NCBI RefSeq assembly: GCF_024166365.1
Contig: NC_064831.1
Location: 46,129,768-46,193,767, forward strand
Direction of reading: 5' to 3'
Origin: Elephas maximus indicus
Taxonomy: Eukaryota; Chordata; Mammalia; Proboscidea; Elephantidae
Length of the DNA: 64,000 nucleotides
Each line of letters begins with the position of its first letter. Within the stretch, counting starts at the first letter, position 1. Below the pieces are notes generated by a model, which saw nothing but the letters and a program-made list of their open reading frames with translations, was not told the DNA's origin and made no database searches. Shown piece by piece: positions 10,943 through 22,079 of this stretch. The translations under genes were made by a program, and so were the position numbers.

Positions 10943-11145
10943 GTTGTTGTTAGTTGCTGTCGAGTCAATTCCGACTCATGGCAATGCCATGTACGGAGAG
11001 TAGAACTTCTCCATAGGGTTTTCAAGGCCGTGATCTTTCAGAAGCAGATCACCAGGTCTTTCTTCCAGGTGCCTCTGGGTGGTTTTAAACTGCTGACCGT
11101 TTGCCTAGTAGTCAAGTGCTTAATCATTTGTACCACCCAGGACTT
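10943..11145 (-). mobile_element. Afrotherian SINE, variant subfamily, antisense
   Basis: It reads gttgttgttagttgctgtcg at the 3' end and closes with gtaccacccaggactt. The middle module (gaagcagatcaccaggtctt, tgcctctgggtggttttaaa) marks the variant form also seen at 41713-41908 and, in sense, at 29871-30077. Confidence 0.9.
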
Positions 11146-11147
11146 CG

Positions 11148-11725
11148 TGTGGGTTGAATAGTATACCCCCCAAATTCATGTCCACTCAGAACCTCAGAAT
11201 ATGACCTTATCTGGAAATAGGTAAGGATGGAGATGAGACCATATTAGACTAGTTATTGTTGTTGTGTGCCATCGAGTCAATTCTGACTCGTAGCAACCCC
11301 GTAGGACAGAGTAGAACTGCCCCACAGGGTTTCCAAAGAGTGGCTGGTAGATTCAAACTGCCAACATTTTGGTTAGCAGCCTGAGCTCTGAACCACACTG
11401 CCACCAGGGCTCCTGCTAGATTAGGGGGGGCTCTAAATCCCAATGACCGTGTCCTTATAAGAGACCAAAAAGAACATACAGAGACACACAGAGAAGAAAC
11501 AGGTGGAGACTGGAGTGATGCTGCCAGATACCAAGGAATACCAGGAGCCACCAGAAGCTGGAGAAGGCAAGAAAGAGTTCTCCCCTAGAGCTTTTGGAGG
11601 GAACATGGCCCTGCTGACACCTTGGTTTCTCAAACTTCTGGCCTATAGACCTGTGAAACAATAAATCTCGGGTGTTTTAAGCTGCCAGATTTGTGATAAT
11701 TGGCTGTGGCAGTCCTCAGAAACAA
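11148..11725 (+). mobile_element. MLT1-like MaLR solo LTR, split by a SINE
   Basis: The left part (gggttgaatagtatacccc, gaccttatctggaaataggt) and right part (cccaatgaccgtgtccttat, ccaccagaagctggagaagg, acaataaatctcgggtgttt, gctgtggcagtcctcagaaa) form one ancient LTR with its poly(A) signal AATAAA near 11661. A SINE lies inside it at 11253-11413. No retroviral gene remnant is attached. Confidence 0.75.
11253..11413 (-). mobile_element. Afrotherian short SINE, antisense, inside an LTR
   Basis: A complete copy from attgttgttgtgtgccatcg to gccaccagggctcc. The flanks ttagactag and ctagattag are similar and may be a decayed target-site duplication. Confidence 0.92.
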
Positions 11726-13435
11726 GCACCTCTCCTAGACATTCTCCCCTCTTTCTTGTTCATCTTACACCAAACTGTCAGATTTACTTTCATAAATCAC
11801 AGCTCTGCTCCCACAACTTCAGTGACCCCCAGTCTTCTATTTCTTCCCATTTCCCAGCATTCCTTATCCTTTAGGCCTGTCCCCAAACTCTCTCATCTCC
11901 TTTCCTACTATGTACATGGAAATTGAACGAGAGGCTGCTCTTCTGATGTGCCCTTCCCGGCTCCCCACGCACCTGGGCTCCTGCTTCGGTTTCCTCGCAC
12001 AGCATGCACTTTCCCCCCATCACTGAAGCCCCGTTCACATATCATGGCTTTTATAAAGTCTTCCCAAAGACCCACAGTCAAAATGAATTTCCCGGTAACA
12101 TCTCCTGGTGCCTCCACTATAACAGATCACAATCAAACCTGTATTTAGAGTTGTTTCTGTAAATCTGCTTCTCTTAGGTTGTAAGACCCAGGGAAGCAGG
12201 AATCTCATGCTTTCGAATCTCTCACAGAGACTAGTACACAACCTTGCACGTAGGGGGCACTTGATAGTTACTGAACACGAGAAAGAATGTATAAGGGGTT
12301 AGACTGTGTTCACTAGGGTTGAGCAACATAAGAGAACACTGTCTAGATTAAACTAAGAAAGGGAATGTACAGAGACTATTTGGAAATAGGAGAAAGAATT
12401 GGGCAAGTCAAGTGGGGAAGGAAAAGACCCAGGGCAGTTCTGGGGACGGGGCAGTAGAAGGTGATCTTTTCTCTGGAGTCCTGCCATTGATGTGATTTAG
12501 TACTGACAATGCCCAGGTTCTCTGTCTCTCCCCTCTATACCACATGTTCTAGGTCGGGGCCCTGAGGGCATGATTCATCCGTGGATCAATCAGCTATGTC
12601 CAAGGTCACAGGGTCACGCAGTAGGGACATGGCCTTCTGTGCATTGGAGGCACTCTTTAGAAAAGGAGGCTGTGAGCTGTGCGGAAACACAAGAAGCATC
12701 TGCCTCAGAGTCAGAGACTCTTGTTGAAAAGTTTAGCAGCAGAAGGGAGACCAAGGCAGGAGAAAGAATACATGAACCTCTAGAGGAGGCAAATTTGGGG
12801 TTAAAAAAAAGATATTACTATCAAATTCCAAGAAGGTGGAGAATAAAAACAAGCCTTTGTTTAAAAAAAAAAAAAAAAGCTACCGTGTCCTAAGGACAGT
12901 GTTTCGTAGACCAACGAGGTAGAAGCTGAAGGGGAAAAGCAGGCATCACAAAGAAGTTCATCTTAAACCCGCTGCAGATTTGAGCACACGCTTACAGATT
13001 CAGCAGCTAATGGGAAAAGGAAGTGATGGTTGGGAGAAGGCCGTCAAGTTCCAGTGATTGTTTCTCTTTCCCAAGTTGGTGCAGACCTGAGGGCGTGATT
13101 GAAGTTGAGTCAGAAGGATAGAAGGATGAGAAGAGGGGCGAGGTAGGCAGAGGTAGGGAGTGGGGGTAGTGGGACGCATCCTTGGGAAGCTTGGGGCATG
13201 GCTCTGGCAGACATGGTAGCTTCTGAAAGCGACCCAGTTGCTGGCAGGATTTCAAGGAGGAAAGAAGGGATCAGGACCAGAGCTTAGGTGGTGAGGTCAC
13301 CATGTGTTCAACAGAGGAAGGACATCTCTCTCTTTGAGATTACAGGGGAAGATAAAAATTTTAGCTGCAAAAGCAGGTGATACTGAGCTTCAAAGTGTGA
13401 AGTGAGGCTGACTACACTTTACCTGCCTGATATCT
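11726..13435. other. Low-repeat intergenic DNA
   Basis: No gene or clear repeat. An A-rich tract sits at 12860-12878 and a shorter one at 12803-12811. Overlapping open frames near 11.9-12.2 kb on both strands share the same bases and carry no motif. Confidence 0.5.
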
Positions 13436-13565
13436 TAATCTGTTATTGTACTTAACTCCTTCAGAATGGGTGTTATTCCCAGTGAGCAAACTGAGGCTCA
13501 GAGAGTTTAAATGCATTGCCTATGGTTGTCCAGCTAATGAAGATCAGAGCCAGGATTTCAACCCA
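13436..13565 (-). mobile_element. MIR fragment, antisense
   Basis: The antisense MIR core is visible as gcaaactgaggctcagagag, then tgcctatggttgtccagct and ggatttcaacccatgtatc. It is an ancient tRNA-derived SINE. Confidence 0.75.
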
Positions 13566-13939
13566 TGTATCTCTTACTCCAAAACCTGAGGTGCTCTCAT
13601 CTTTGTGAACTGGGGGTTGGTATAGAGAAAATGGATAATTTAATAAGAGAGAGGGAAGGTTAGCTGCAATCATTGTGGGTATTGAGCTTGACCAGAGGTA
13701 GGAAGAGGACTATTTGGCAAGTGGCTAGGGTTCAACTGAGCTGGAGGACATAAAATTCTTGTCAGGTCCACTCAATTGGATGTTAATTGATATATTTTTA
13801 TGATAACTCACGATATTTCTATACTTTAGGATGGGAATGGCACTGTTGGGATTTGGGGAGTCCTGCTCCAAATTTTCAGGGAAAGTTGATGAGTACTGTA
13901 TTTAGAGCAGAAGGTTGAAAAATAAAGATGATGGAAACA

Positions 13940-14140
13940 GCAACAATTAGTGGTTTTACAGTGTTTTGCAGTTTATGTAGAATGTTCACACCCATTATCT
14001 AATTCAAGAGTCCTGTCTGCCCTGTGCAGTACCTGTTGCCATCTTTAATTTACAGAAAAGAAAAGAGAGATTCAGAAAACTAAGCCACATACACAGGACC
14101 AGATGGTGTGGAGACGTATGGCCAGATTCTGATCCTATTC
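13940..14140 (-). mobile_element. MIR-like fragment, antisense
   Basis: The order tttacagtgttttgcagttt, cacacccattatctaattca, ttacagaaaagaaaagagag and aagccacatacacaggacca follows an antisense MIR/MIRb, strongly diverged. Confidence 0.5.
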
Positions 14141-14894
14141 TTTTCCCACAAAATCCCCTTAAATGTCTTCTTCCCAGAGACAATAGCTGAAGCAGTTAGA
14201 AACAGGAGACCTCACTAAGAGAGAGCAGAATGTGGGGAAAAAGGAGAAGAGGGGCAATGTCTGGTCCTCTAAGGCTGTGTTGTGAAGAGTCCCAGCAGAG
14301 CTGAGGGAACAGGTGGATGCACACAGGGCAGGATCACAGAATCGAGGGAGAGAGAGGCATGAGAAAGAACATCAGATGCTTGAGGAAGGTCAGGGAGAAC
14401 AAGGATGGAGAAATCATTGGATCTGGAAATGACTCGTTCACTGGTGACCTCTGAAAAGTTTCAGGAGAGCAGTGGGGAGGAAGCTGGAGTGGGGAGGGGG
14501 GCGGGGTAGTGGAGGAAATGGGATGATGAGTGGCTCCATTTTTCATTCAGAAAGTTTGGCAGGCAAAGGGAAGAGAGAGCAGGATCGTAGCTGGAGGGCA
14601 CAGCAGGACCCAGCAAAGGTTTTTCCAAGGGGGAGGCAGGGGACCAGTGTGTGTCTGGAATACATCTGAGTTCAAGGCTAGCCTCTGTTTCCAGATGTGC
14701 CGCGGTCAGTGACGTATAGGATAACATCTGTCAGCCGAGCCACAGTCCTTCTTTTCTCAAAAAGACGTCCGCGTTTACTAACATATGTTATTAATTTTGT
14801 TTCCATTTCAGTGGACAGTGTATTGCCCACACTTGTCAGATGAGTCCCTGCACTGGATTTGTATCCATGTTACCATTTGGCAACATTTATCGCA

Positions 14895-15140
14895 GAGTGA
14901 CTGAGCTCAGTTTTTGAAGTGAGGCAGACCTGGGTGTCAATATAGGCTCTACCAGCCTGTTAGCTGAGTAGCCTTAAGCCAGTTAACTTCCCTTAACCTC
15001 AGTTTCCCCATCTGTAAGTCAGGGGTCATCTCTATCACACTGCTGTTGTAGGCTGAAATGGGATAAATCATGTAGAGCGTTTAACACAATCTCTGGAACA
15101 TACGAGACACTCTACATGGCAGCTGTTATTAGACGTGGTT
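14895..15140 (+). mobile_element. MIR SINE, sense
   Basis: Nearly the whole MIR is readable: gcagacctgggtgtcaatat, cagttaacttcccttaacct, cagtttccccatctgtaagt, and the tail tagagcgtttaacacaatc followed by ggcagctgttatta. Confidence 0.8.
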
Positions 15141-15475
15141 TTGGCTGTAGCGGTACGAGCAATGCTACTTGTCTTGTCCTTAATCAAAGTGGGACGTCTG
15201 TTTTTCCTCTTTGCACCTCCACACTGTATAGCCATCTTTGACTGTCTCCTTTTGCGGGGATTTTCTTTAGATCAGAGATTAAGGGTGCTGAATTGGCCAA
15301 CTACACACCAGAGTGGACCCCTCCCCCACTCATTCCTCCACTATCAGGTCAGCCTGTGTGTGGGAAAAGAGATCTGAGTCCTTTTCAAAATGATCTGTGG
15401 TAGAGGCGGGGAGGAAGAGGAGGGAAGGAAGGAAGGACACCAAATGAAACTCTTTGATCTAGAAAATGCCCCCAA

Positions 15476-15505
15476 CACACACACACACACACATACACAC
15501 ACATT
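15476..15505. repeat. (CA)n microsatellite
   Basis: An interrupted CA run (aacacacacacacacacaca, then t, then acacacacat) of about 28 bases. Its length is likely to vary between individuals. Confidence 0.9.
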
Positions 15506-15699
15506 TGGTTTCTCTCTGTACAGTCTCATACCCAAGAGCCTTCTTTTCTGAAGCCTCAGAGACAAACATTGCTGAGACACTGCTAAGTGTTTCTATTCTC
15601 AGAGATATTAAAAGTTGTAAAATCAGAATGAACCATCACTGTGCCTCCTTAATTTGTAAAATTGTTAATGATTAGGTGCTTGGAAATATTAGAGTTATA

Positions 15700-16320
15700 A
15701 GAACATTTTAACTTTTAAAAAGGTCACTGGAGAAATGGAGGAAGGCAACAGTTGCTGAATAGCTGCAGGCCAGGCTGCCCCAGAAACCCAGACAAATATA
15801 AACAAATATCCATGCCCACTGCGGATTTTCTTTCAAGTTTCTCGGCTCTTCACAAATACCACTTCTCCTTTGATCAAAGTTTCTTCTGAAGACCTAGGGG
15901 AAAGATGGAACAGGCTTCCTGCTGATCTCGCTCCATTTTATCTCATTGAGACCCACTGCTGATTAGGGGAAGGCCACTTGGCTAAGAAGCCCACACATCC
16001 CTGCCCCTGGAATGTGCTCGCTACAGTACTCTCTGCTGTCACGGGAAGAGTGATTGCTTCTCCGAGTGTGAAGATAAACAGATTTCTCTGTCTGCAAGGC
16101 TGGTTCCCAGCACCACTTACCCACCCCTGCTCGGAACGGCCAATCATCCCCCTGCCTTTAAAACAACCCCGAAATATGACTGTGTCTGCACCCAGCTCTT
16201 TCCTTCCACAGTCACATATTATTCTCATCTCAGGATCCCTGGAGAGGGGAGCGGTTAGGGCAACTCGGGCTTGTAGGCAGAGGCCATGCCAAGATAAACT
16301 GGTTCAAAACTAGATGAGCA
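15700..16320. promoter_or_regulatory. Candidate regulatory block in repeat-free DNA
   Basis: About 620 bases without any recognised repeat, with several clean transcription-factor motifs: a forkhead-type TATAAACAAATAT at 15797-15809, a perfect palindrome CTTTGATCAAAG at 15868-15879 that offers a TCF/LEF site on each strand, a TEAD-type GGAATGT at 16009-16015, and GATAAACA near 16072. Clustering is suggestive only. Cross-species conservation would decide it. Confidence 0.3.
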
Positions 16321-16656
16321 AACAGAAAAACAGGAGAGATGGTGTTAACACAGTGGGGCTGCCTGATGTTATCCTTACCACCAGGGAATAGTTGTTAGCA
16401 TTTCTTTCTGGACACTTCCACAGATCTTGCCAAAACCTCTCTGGGAGCTCCTGTTCCTGATGTCTTGGCTGTTCTTCTCAGCCACCACCTCCTCCTCCAC
16501 CAAAGAGAGGGGCATCTCTGAAGCCCCAGCAACGTTTTATCTCTGTTTATTTGCTGCCTGATTCAGTAGCCAGTGGGGGTGGGAGTGGAGAGCGATTCTT
16601 TCTGAAATTCAGTAACTGGGAAGACTCAAGTTGTCATGAAACTGTATGGCTGTAAT

Positions 16657-17150
16657 GTTGTTGTTAGGTGCCATGGAGTCAGTTCTGACTCAGAGCCACC
16701 CCATGCACAACAGAACAAAACACTGCCCGGTCCTGCGCCATCCTCACAATTGTTGTAGCCACTGTGTCAATCCATGTCATTGAGGGTCTTCTTCTTTTTG
16801 GCTGACCCTCCACTTTACTAAGTATGATGTCCTTCTCCAGGGACTGGTCCCTCCTGATAACATGTCCAAAGTATATGAGATGAAGTCTCACCATCCTTGC
16901 TTCTGAGGAGCATTCTGCCTATCCTTCTTCCAAGGCAGCTTTGTTCCTTCTTCTGGCAGTCCATGGTATAGTCAATATTCTTCGCCAACACCATAATTCA
17001 AAGGCATCGATTCTTCTCGGGTCTTCCTCATTCATTGTTCAGCTTTCACGTGCATGTTAGGCGATTGAAAATACCATGGCTTACGTCAGGCACACCTTAG
17101 TCCTCAAAGTGACATCTTTGCTTTTTAACACCATAATTCAAAGGCATCAA
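16657..17150 (-). pseudogene. RTE LINE, 5'-truncated 3' end
   Basis: It starts at the 3' tail (gttgttgttaggtgcc) and runs into the C-terminal part of the RTE protein on the minus strand. At 16679-16894 the frame shows LEKDIILSKVEGQPKRRRPS and WIDTVATTIVRMAQDRAVF. It then ends abruptly in a 22-base copy of its own sequence (17127-17148 repeats 16987-17008). Non-functional. Confidence 0.9.
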
Positions 17151-18400
17151 CTGCTTATAATAAAAAAAAATTTTTTTTTTTTTTTTAGTTCAGCAAAAAT
17201 CTGACCTGTGAGTATCTACATCAGTGAATACCTGTGGGAGGAGCAGTTAGGCAGGGAGCAGCTGGGTTAGCATAAACCTCAGGTCTGCTCTCAAAATTCT
17301 TTGTCCTTTTCATGGCAAAAGCAATAGGCTTTGTTGTCAGGACAATGACAGTTTCCTACTGTCATGATTAGCAAGCCCGGATTTAGCCTTTCAAAGTACG
17401 GGGTCCCACATAAATCTAAGGAGTAAAAGCTGTACCCTAATGGATTCACACATGCAAATCTCATGTCTGGTGGTAGAGCTAAAGCTCAGGAAAGCACAGC
17501 CCTCAGGCCAGGTAGGATTTTAAAACTGATAACCTTTTCAGAATAGCCAATTGGGTCAATAATCCCCCAGCAGCAGGTAACAAAAGGTTGCTTGATGAGT
17601 TGCAGACAGGGCTCCCCGCCAGAGGCCCCTAATGGTCAGAGCACATTCTCTGGTGTCTTCCTGCTTTTGTCCTGGAAGAATCTCTCCAGGCTCTGTGGGT
17701 TTCCTCCTGGCGCCAGCTCCCCAGGCAGGTGAGGGAGGGAGGGAGCAAGAAGGCAAAGAGGTTCTTTCTCCCTTAGCAGCTGGAGCTCCTCAGGCAGGTG
17801 AGGAGAGGGAGGGAGTCAGAGAGAGGAAAAGCTTCCTTCTCCTTGGCAGCAGAGAAGCATTCTGCAGTGAAGGGGTGAGGAGGAGCTGGGAGAAGAGGTC
17901 TGTCTGACTGTCCTCTGCTTCCAGGCTTGGGAGCTGGATCCTTCAGCAGTGGGCAGATGAATGTTCCCAACGAAGACAGAGGGGTTTCAACACACCCACT
18001 CCACCCAGGCTCACCAGGACAGGCAGGGTAATGACTGGGCTTTGGGGGCTTAGGACCTCTTTTCCTTGGGCCTCCTAAGGAAGGAACATCTTTCCATCTT
18101 ATCTCGAACAAGAGAGGAGAGATGAGGGCCTCAACCCTAGGCAAAAAGGTTGAGGTGTGAAAAGTTCAGCCTTGGCACTCTCCCCCATTTTTGCGTCTCC
18201 CTTCCTTTCCACCAGCTCTTTGACGACCATCCCCCTGCTCTCTATCATACTCTCACTTGGGGCCTGGCTCCTTCTTGTCCCCTATGTCTCAGCTGAATTC
18301 ACCTCCACAGAGAGGTCTTTCCAGGCAATGGCATGAAGTCAACCTCCCCTCCGTCTCTCATTTTTTCTTCTTCTTTAATCTCTTGATCCCTTCCTATTGA
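17151..18400. other. Low-repeat intergenic DNA with a short tandem duplication
   Basis: It begins with an A/T homopolymer junction (17161-17187). The rest shows no recognised gene. GC-rich purine text at 17.7-17.9 kb contains the 69-bp duplication listed separately. Confidence 0.5.
17713..17851. repeat. 69-bp tandem duplication
   Basis: Two adjacent copies start at 17713 and 17782. Both contain a form of agctcc-caggcaggtgagg, a gggagggag purine run, and an ending like ttct-ccttagcagc. The period of 69 is a multiple of three, so an open frame through it shows a 23-residue repeat, but there is no sign that it is coding. Confidence 0.7.
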
Positions 18401-18694
18401 TGTTGTTAACTGCCACTGAGTCTGCCCTGTAGTCGTGGTAACCCCATGCACAATGGAATGAAACCTGGCCCAGTCCTGAGGGCTGGACTCCCGTGATTGG
18501 TTGTGGATCAGACTGCTGTGAGCCATAGAGTTTTCATTGACTGATTTTTGGAAGTAGGTCACCAGGCCTTTCTTCCTAGTCTGTCTTAGTTTAGAAAAAA
18601 AAAGTTTAGAAGCTCCACTTAAAACTGTTCATCATCATGGCAACATGCAAGCCTCTACTGACGGATGGGTGGTGGCTGTATATGAGGTGCATTC
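18401..18694 (-). mobile_element. Long SINE with tRNA-Gly head (antisense, head missing)
   Basis: The sequence matches the RTE-like body of the long SINE: gttgttaactgccactgag tail, gattggttgtggatcagact, ggaagtaggtcaccaggcct, cctagtctgtcttagttt, and cagcatc...atgcaagcctctactgac. It stops at gaggtgcattc, before the tRNA-like head that is present in the copies at 34631 and 49830. Confidence 0.85.
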
Positions 18695-18969
18695 AACCAA
18701 TACTATCAGCCAATTTGTGATTTTGTTTGTATACTTGTCTCCCTCTGGACATTAGGGCCGATGACATGAGGGATGATATCTGCCCAAATTATTTGGTTGG
18801 CATATGGCAGCCTCACTGTAAATGTGGAATTAATGGAGAAATGAATAAATGGATCCTACTAGGACATCCCTCCAAAGTGTCCTTTTCCATTATTCCAAAA
18901 TCTCTTCCTCCTCATCAGTTAACATTTATTGAGGGTCTTCTAGGTGGCTGACGCTTTAGTGAAGGACAA

Positions 18970-19200
18970 AGATAATAAATGCCAACACTTGTGATGCTTG
19001 CTATCTGTGGGCATTGTACTAAGCACTTTGCATAATACACATTTACTCATCTAGACCTCACAACTTTGTGATGCAAGTATAATTCTTATAATCCTCATTT
19101 TACAGATAGGGAAACTTAGTTTGCATGGTTTGCCTGAGATCTCTCACCTAGTTGAGTGGCAGATGCAAGATTAAAACCTCAGAAACCTATCTGAAGTGCC
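18970..19200 (-). mobile_element. MIR SINE, antisense
   Basis: The antisense MIR order is clear: ttgtactaagcactttgcat, acctcacaactttgtgatgc, cctcattttacagataggga, and tgcctgagatctctcaccta. Confidence 0.8.
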
Positions 19201-19429
19201 CACACCGTTACCGCACCCTCTCATATTGTCTAATCATTCTATAGCAGTAAATGAGGAGCCTCGTCTATAAGGGTCATATTCAGAGGTTGTAGAGGTAGTC
19301 GAGTGGTTGCACTGCTAGGCCATCAAGGAAATCCTACTTAAAAATAAAAATCCATTTAATTGAAAAGGCTGGCTTCCACCTTTTTTAATAGGCTGTCATA
19401 TGTCTGAATGACAAACATCTTGAGTGACA

Positions 19430-19566
19430 ACAACAAAGAAAACAAACTCATCGCCATTGAGCCAGTTCTGACTCATAGCAACTCTATAGGACAGAGTAGA
19501 ACTGTCCCATAGGATTTCCAAGACTGTAATCTTTATGGAAACAGATATCTTTTTCCCACAGAGCAG
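19430..19566 (-). mobile_element. Afrotherian short SINE, antisense, truncated
   Basis: The copy runs from caaactcatcgccattgagc through ggacagagtagaactgtccc to the poorly preserved cagatatctttttcccaca. The tRNA-like end is missing. Confidence 0.88.
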
Positions 19567-20420
19567 GATACTGATGGGACATTACATGCTGGGCAGTAGT
19601 GAGAAGGAAGGCTAGGCTATATTATAGAGGATCTTAACAGTCAGAGCAATTTAAATGCTCTGTTAAGTCTTCAGAAACCTTTGGAAGATTTAGAGCTAAG
19701 GAACATCCATTCATTTATTCATTCAGTTTAACAAAATCATAGCCACTGGTGCTACAAAGATGAATAAGCCAATTCCTGCCCAGTGAGATCTCTTAGCTGG
19801 TAGAGGAGATGGATGTGTAAGCAGGTAACTACAGCCCAGCTGGACATAACAGAGGGGTGTCCAAGGGGCTGCATAAGCCCAGAGGATGGGTGGCTTCCTC
19901 TCGGGGAGAGAAGGGCTGGGCCCCAAGGGAAGGCTTCCTGGAGAAAGTAATATCTGAACTAGGTCTTAAGAGATGAGCAGATGTTCACCAGGTAGACGCT
20001 GAATTATAAATGTCAGAGTGGATGAAGTTGGAGGGCTGGGGAAGGGCATGCTAGGCAGAAGGAAAAGTGTTAGCCAAGGCCCAGTGGGAAATAGCAAAAT
20101 ATGATTAAGGAATGGCAGTCTGTTGAACGTATAATATTGGTATTTGGGGAAGTAGGTGGGAAGAGAGAGATGCAGTGATTAAAAAGCAAAGGGGCCAGAA
20201 ATGCTGGTGAGAACCTGATGGTGAAGGGTCTTGCCTGCCTGTGACAGAGTTTGAAATGAATCCCAGCCTTTCTCCTGTTGCATTCCCAAGGAACACCAGT
20301 TCCCTTAGGTTGTTAGTATGTGTTCCAGTTTGAAGGAGTCCTACGAACTAATATGTTTAAGGAATCCTTGGGTTAGACAAAGTTAACTAGGCTTTTTTCA
20401 GTTCCTTAATTTTTAGGGTC
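19567..20420. repeat. Ancient repeat-like segment, unclassified
   Basis: Phrases such as acaaagatgaataagccaat, gaaggcttcctggagaaagt, gggcatgctaggcagaagga and gatggtgaagggtcttgcct belong to a mammal-wide old repeat whose name I cannot fix. No gene is seen. Confidence 0.4.
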
Positions 20421-20433
20421 TAATATATTCTAA
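20421..20433. repeat. Target-site repeat, left copy
   Basis: The 13-base taatatattctaa borders the left SINE half. The identical 13-mer lies at 30078-30090, and a mutated copy (taatatagtcta) at 29823-29834. It marks the original insertion point of the whole 9.6-kb nest. Confidence 0.8.
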
Positions 20434-20434
20434 A

Positions 20435-20473
20435 GAAGCTCTGGTGGCCCAGTGGTTGAAAGCTCAACTGCTA
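20435..20473 (+). mobile_element. Afrotherian short SINE, left half (split by LINE-1)
   Basis: This is the first 39 bases of a sense SINE (gaagctctggtggcccagtgg...ctcaactgcta). The remainder is at 29628-29805. The split duplicates the 11-mer ctcaactg(c/t)ta, at 20463-20473 and 29628-29638, as expected for LINE-1 target-primed insertion. Confidence 0.9.
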
Positions 20474-20759
20474 GAGTGTGGTCCAAGATGGAGGTGTAGT
20501 TAGATGCCTCATAACATCCCTCTTACAACAAAGACCCAAAAAAACAAGTGAATTGGATATAGATGACAACTTTGGAAGCCTGAGTGTCAAAGGCAAGGGT
20601 GAAGAATCAGACTGAATGCCAAGTGGTAGAACAGACTGTACAAAAACAGTGGATACAGAGAATTACAGATTGTCAGCGCCCTACTAGCTGAACCTGCACA
20701 ACATGGCCATACTGAGACAAAGCAAGCAGCATTCCCAGCCCAAGCCCTCATCACTTAGT

Positions 20760-21700
20760 GCAGTCAAGCAGGAGTGACTCTGCACCCACATCCACAGCCA
20801 GGCAGCAGTGCACCCTGCCTGAAGAAGTTAAGTGCACTCACCTTACCCACTGCATCCCTCCCAGTCCCCTCGTGCTGGAGGCCTGTGGACCTGTGGTGCC
20901 CCCCAACCCCTGCCACATACAATTGTGGTCTGGCAGCAACCACCACTGCCCTGCCCCCTGAGCTGGGGCGCCATGGACTGGTGGCACCCCCTCCTTCACT
21001 CAGCCACTTGCACCAGGGACCCACAGACCAGTGGTGCTCACCTCTTTGCCTGGCCACTGGCACTGGGGGATCTCACAACAGTGGCACTAGCTTCTCCAAC
21101 TCACCACCAATGCTGGGGCCCATGGACTGGTGGCATCCCCTCTTCCACCCAACCAACCATGCTGGGGACCCACTCCTAAGCCCAGCAACCCAAGCCAGGG
21201 ACCATAGACTGGCAGTGTCTGCTTCTTCACCTGGCTGCCAGGCTCCTCTTCTGCCCATCCAACTGTGCTGGAGGCCCAAGGACTGGCAGCACAGCTACAT
21301 CCAGCTGCCTGCCCTGGGGGCCCACGGACCAGCAGTGTCCCTGCTCTGCCCAGCCACTGGTGTCAGGAGCCTGTAAATCACAGGTGCCTGCCCCTATGCC
21401 CAGCTACCTGTGCCATGAGCCTGAAGACCAGCATCACATCCTACTTTCTCCAGTCACCTACACCAGGGGGCTGAAGACCAGGGGCATACCCTTCCCTGTG
21501 TCATGCTATAGCAGATGGGTGCACACCCTCCTAGCAGGCATCCATGAACTGGTGGCATCTTCCCTGCCTCACTCCTTGCACCCTCCCCCAAAACCAGAGG
21601 CTTGTGCCTGCTACGGCCACCTCCACACAGCCCTCCCCACCCAGGACCATTGGTGAGAGTTTGTATACCCCCCGCTTGGTGACTGACAATCTAAGTACCC
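20760..21700. repeat. Degenerate tandem units in the LINE-1 5' UTR
   Basis: Variants of ggggcccatggactggtggc followed by a C-rich spacer recur about every 60-80 bases (for example near 20880, 20965, 21115, 21265, 21320, 21360, 21420, 21470 and 21535). The text is far richer in GC than the A-rich coding part. Open frames here, up to 200 codons on the plus strand, follow from this composition. In L1 biology such a segment is the internal promoter region; promoter activity of this copy is not shown. Confidence 0.7.
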
Positions 21701-22079
21701 TTACCCTGACCACCTGGCAACCTGCAGTGTGTACATATAATACCCAACTAAGCGACCAGTGAGAATGTTCCCTGTACCCACATCCAGGTGACCAGCTGGA
21801 CAGACACATTACCTCACCAGCAACACCAGCTACATCCTCAGCCACCCTCCAAGACCAGCAAACAGACTCACACTCACAGACCCAGCCACTGCCCCACTCA
21901 CCCAGAGAAAGGTGGTGAAAGCTCCAGTGCGGTCAGACTAGTGGTCAGAGTAACATGCATGCCCCACCTACTTGGATATATCAAAACAAAACAAAAAATC
22001 AGGCTGCAGCAAACAAACATACAACAAATAAATAAATATAATTACATCTTAATGCCTCAAAGACAATAGACAACATCAA

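Noticed and set aside
20774..21376. A 200-codon open frame, the longest in the window
   Set aside because: It lies in the GC-rich tandem units of the LINE-1 5' UTR, overlaps other long frames on both strands, and its Pro/His/Trp-rich text follows from the repeat.
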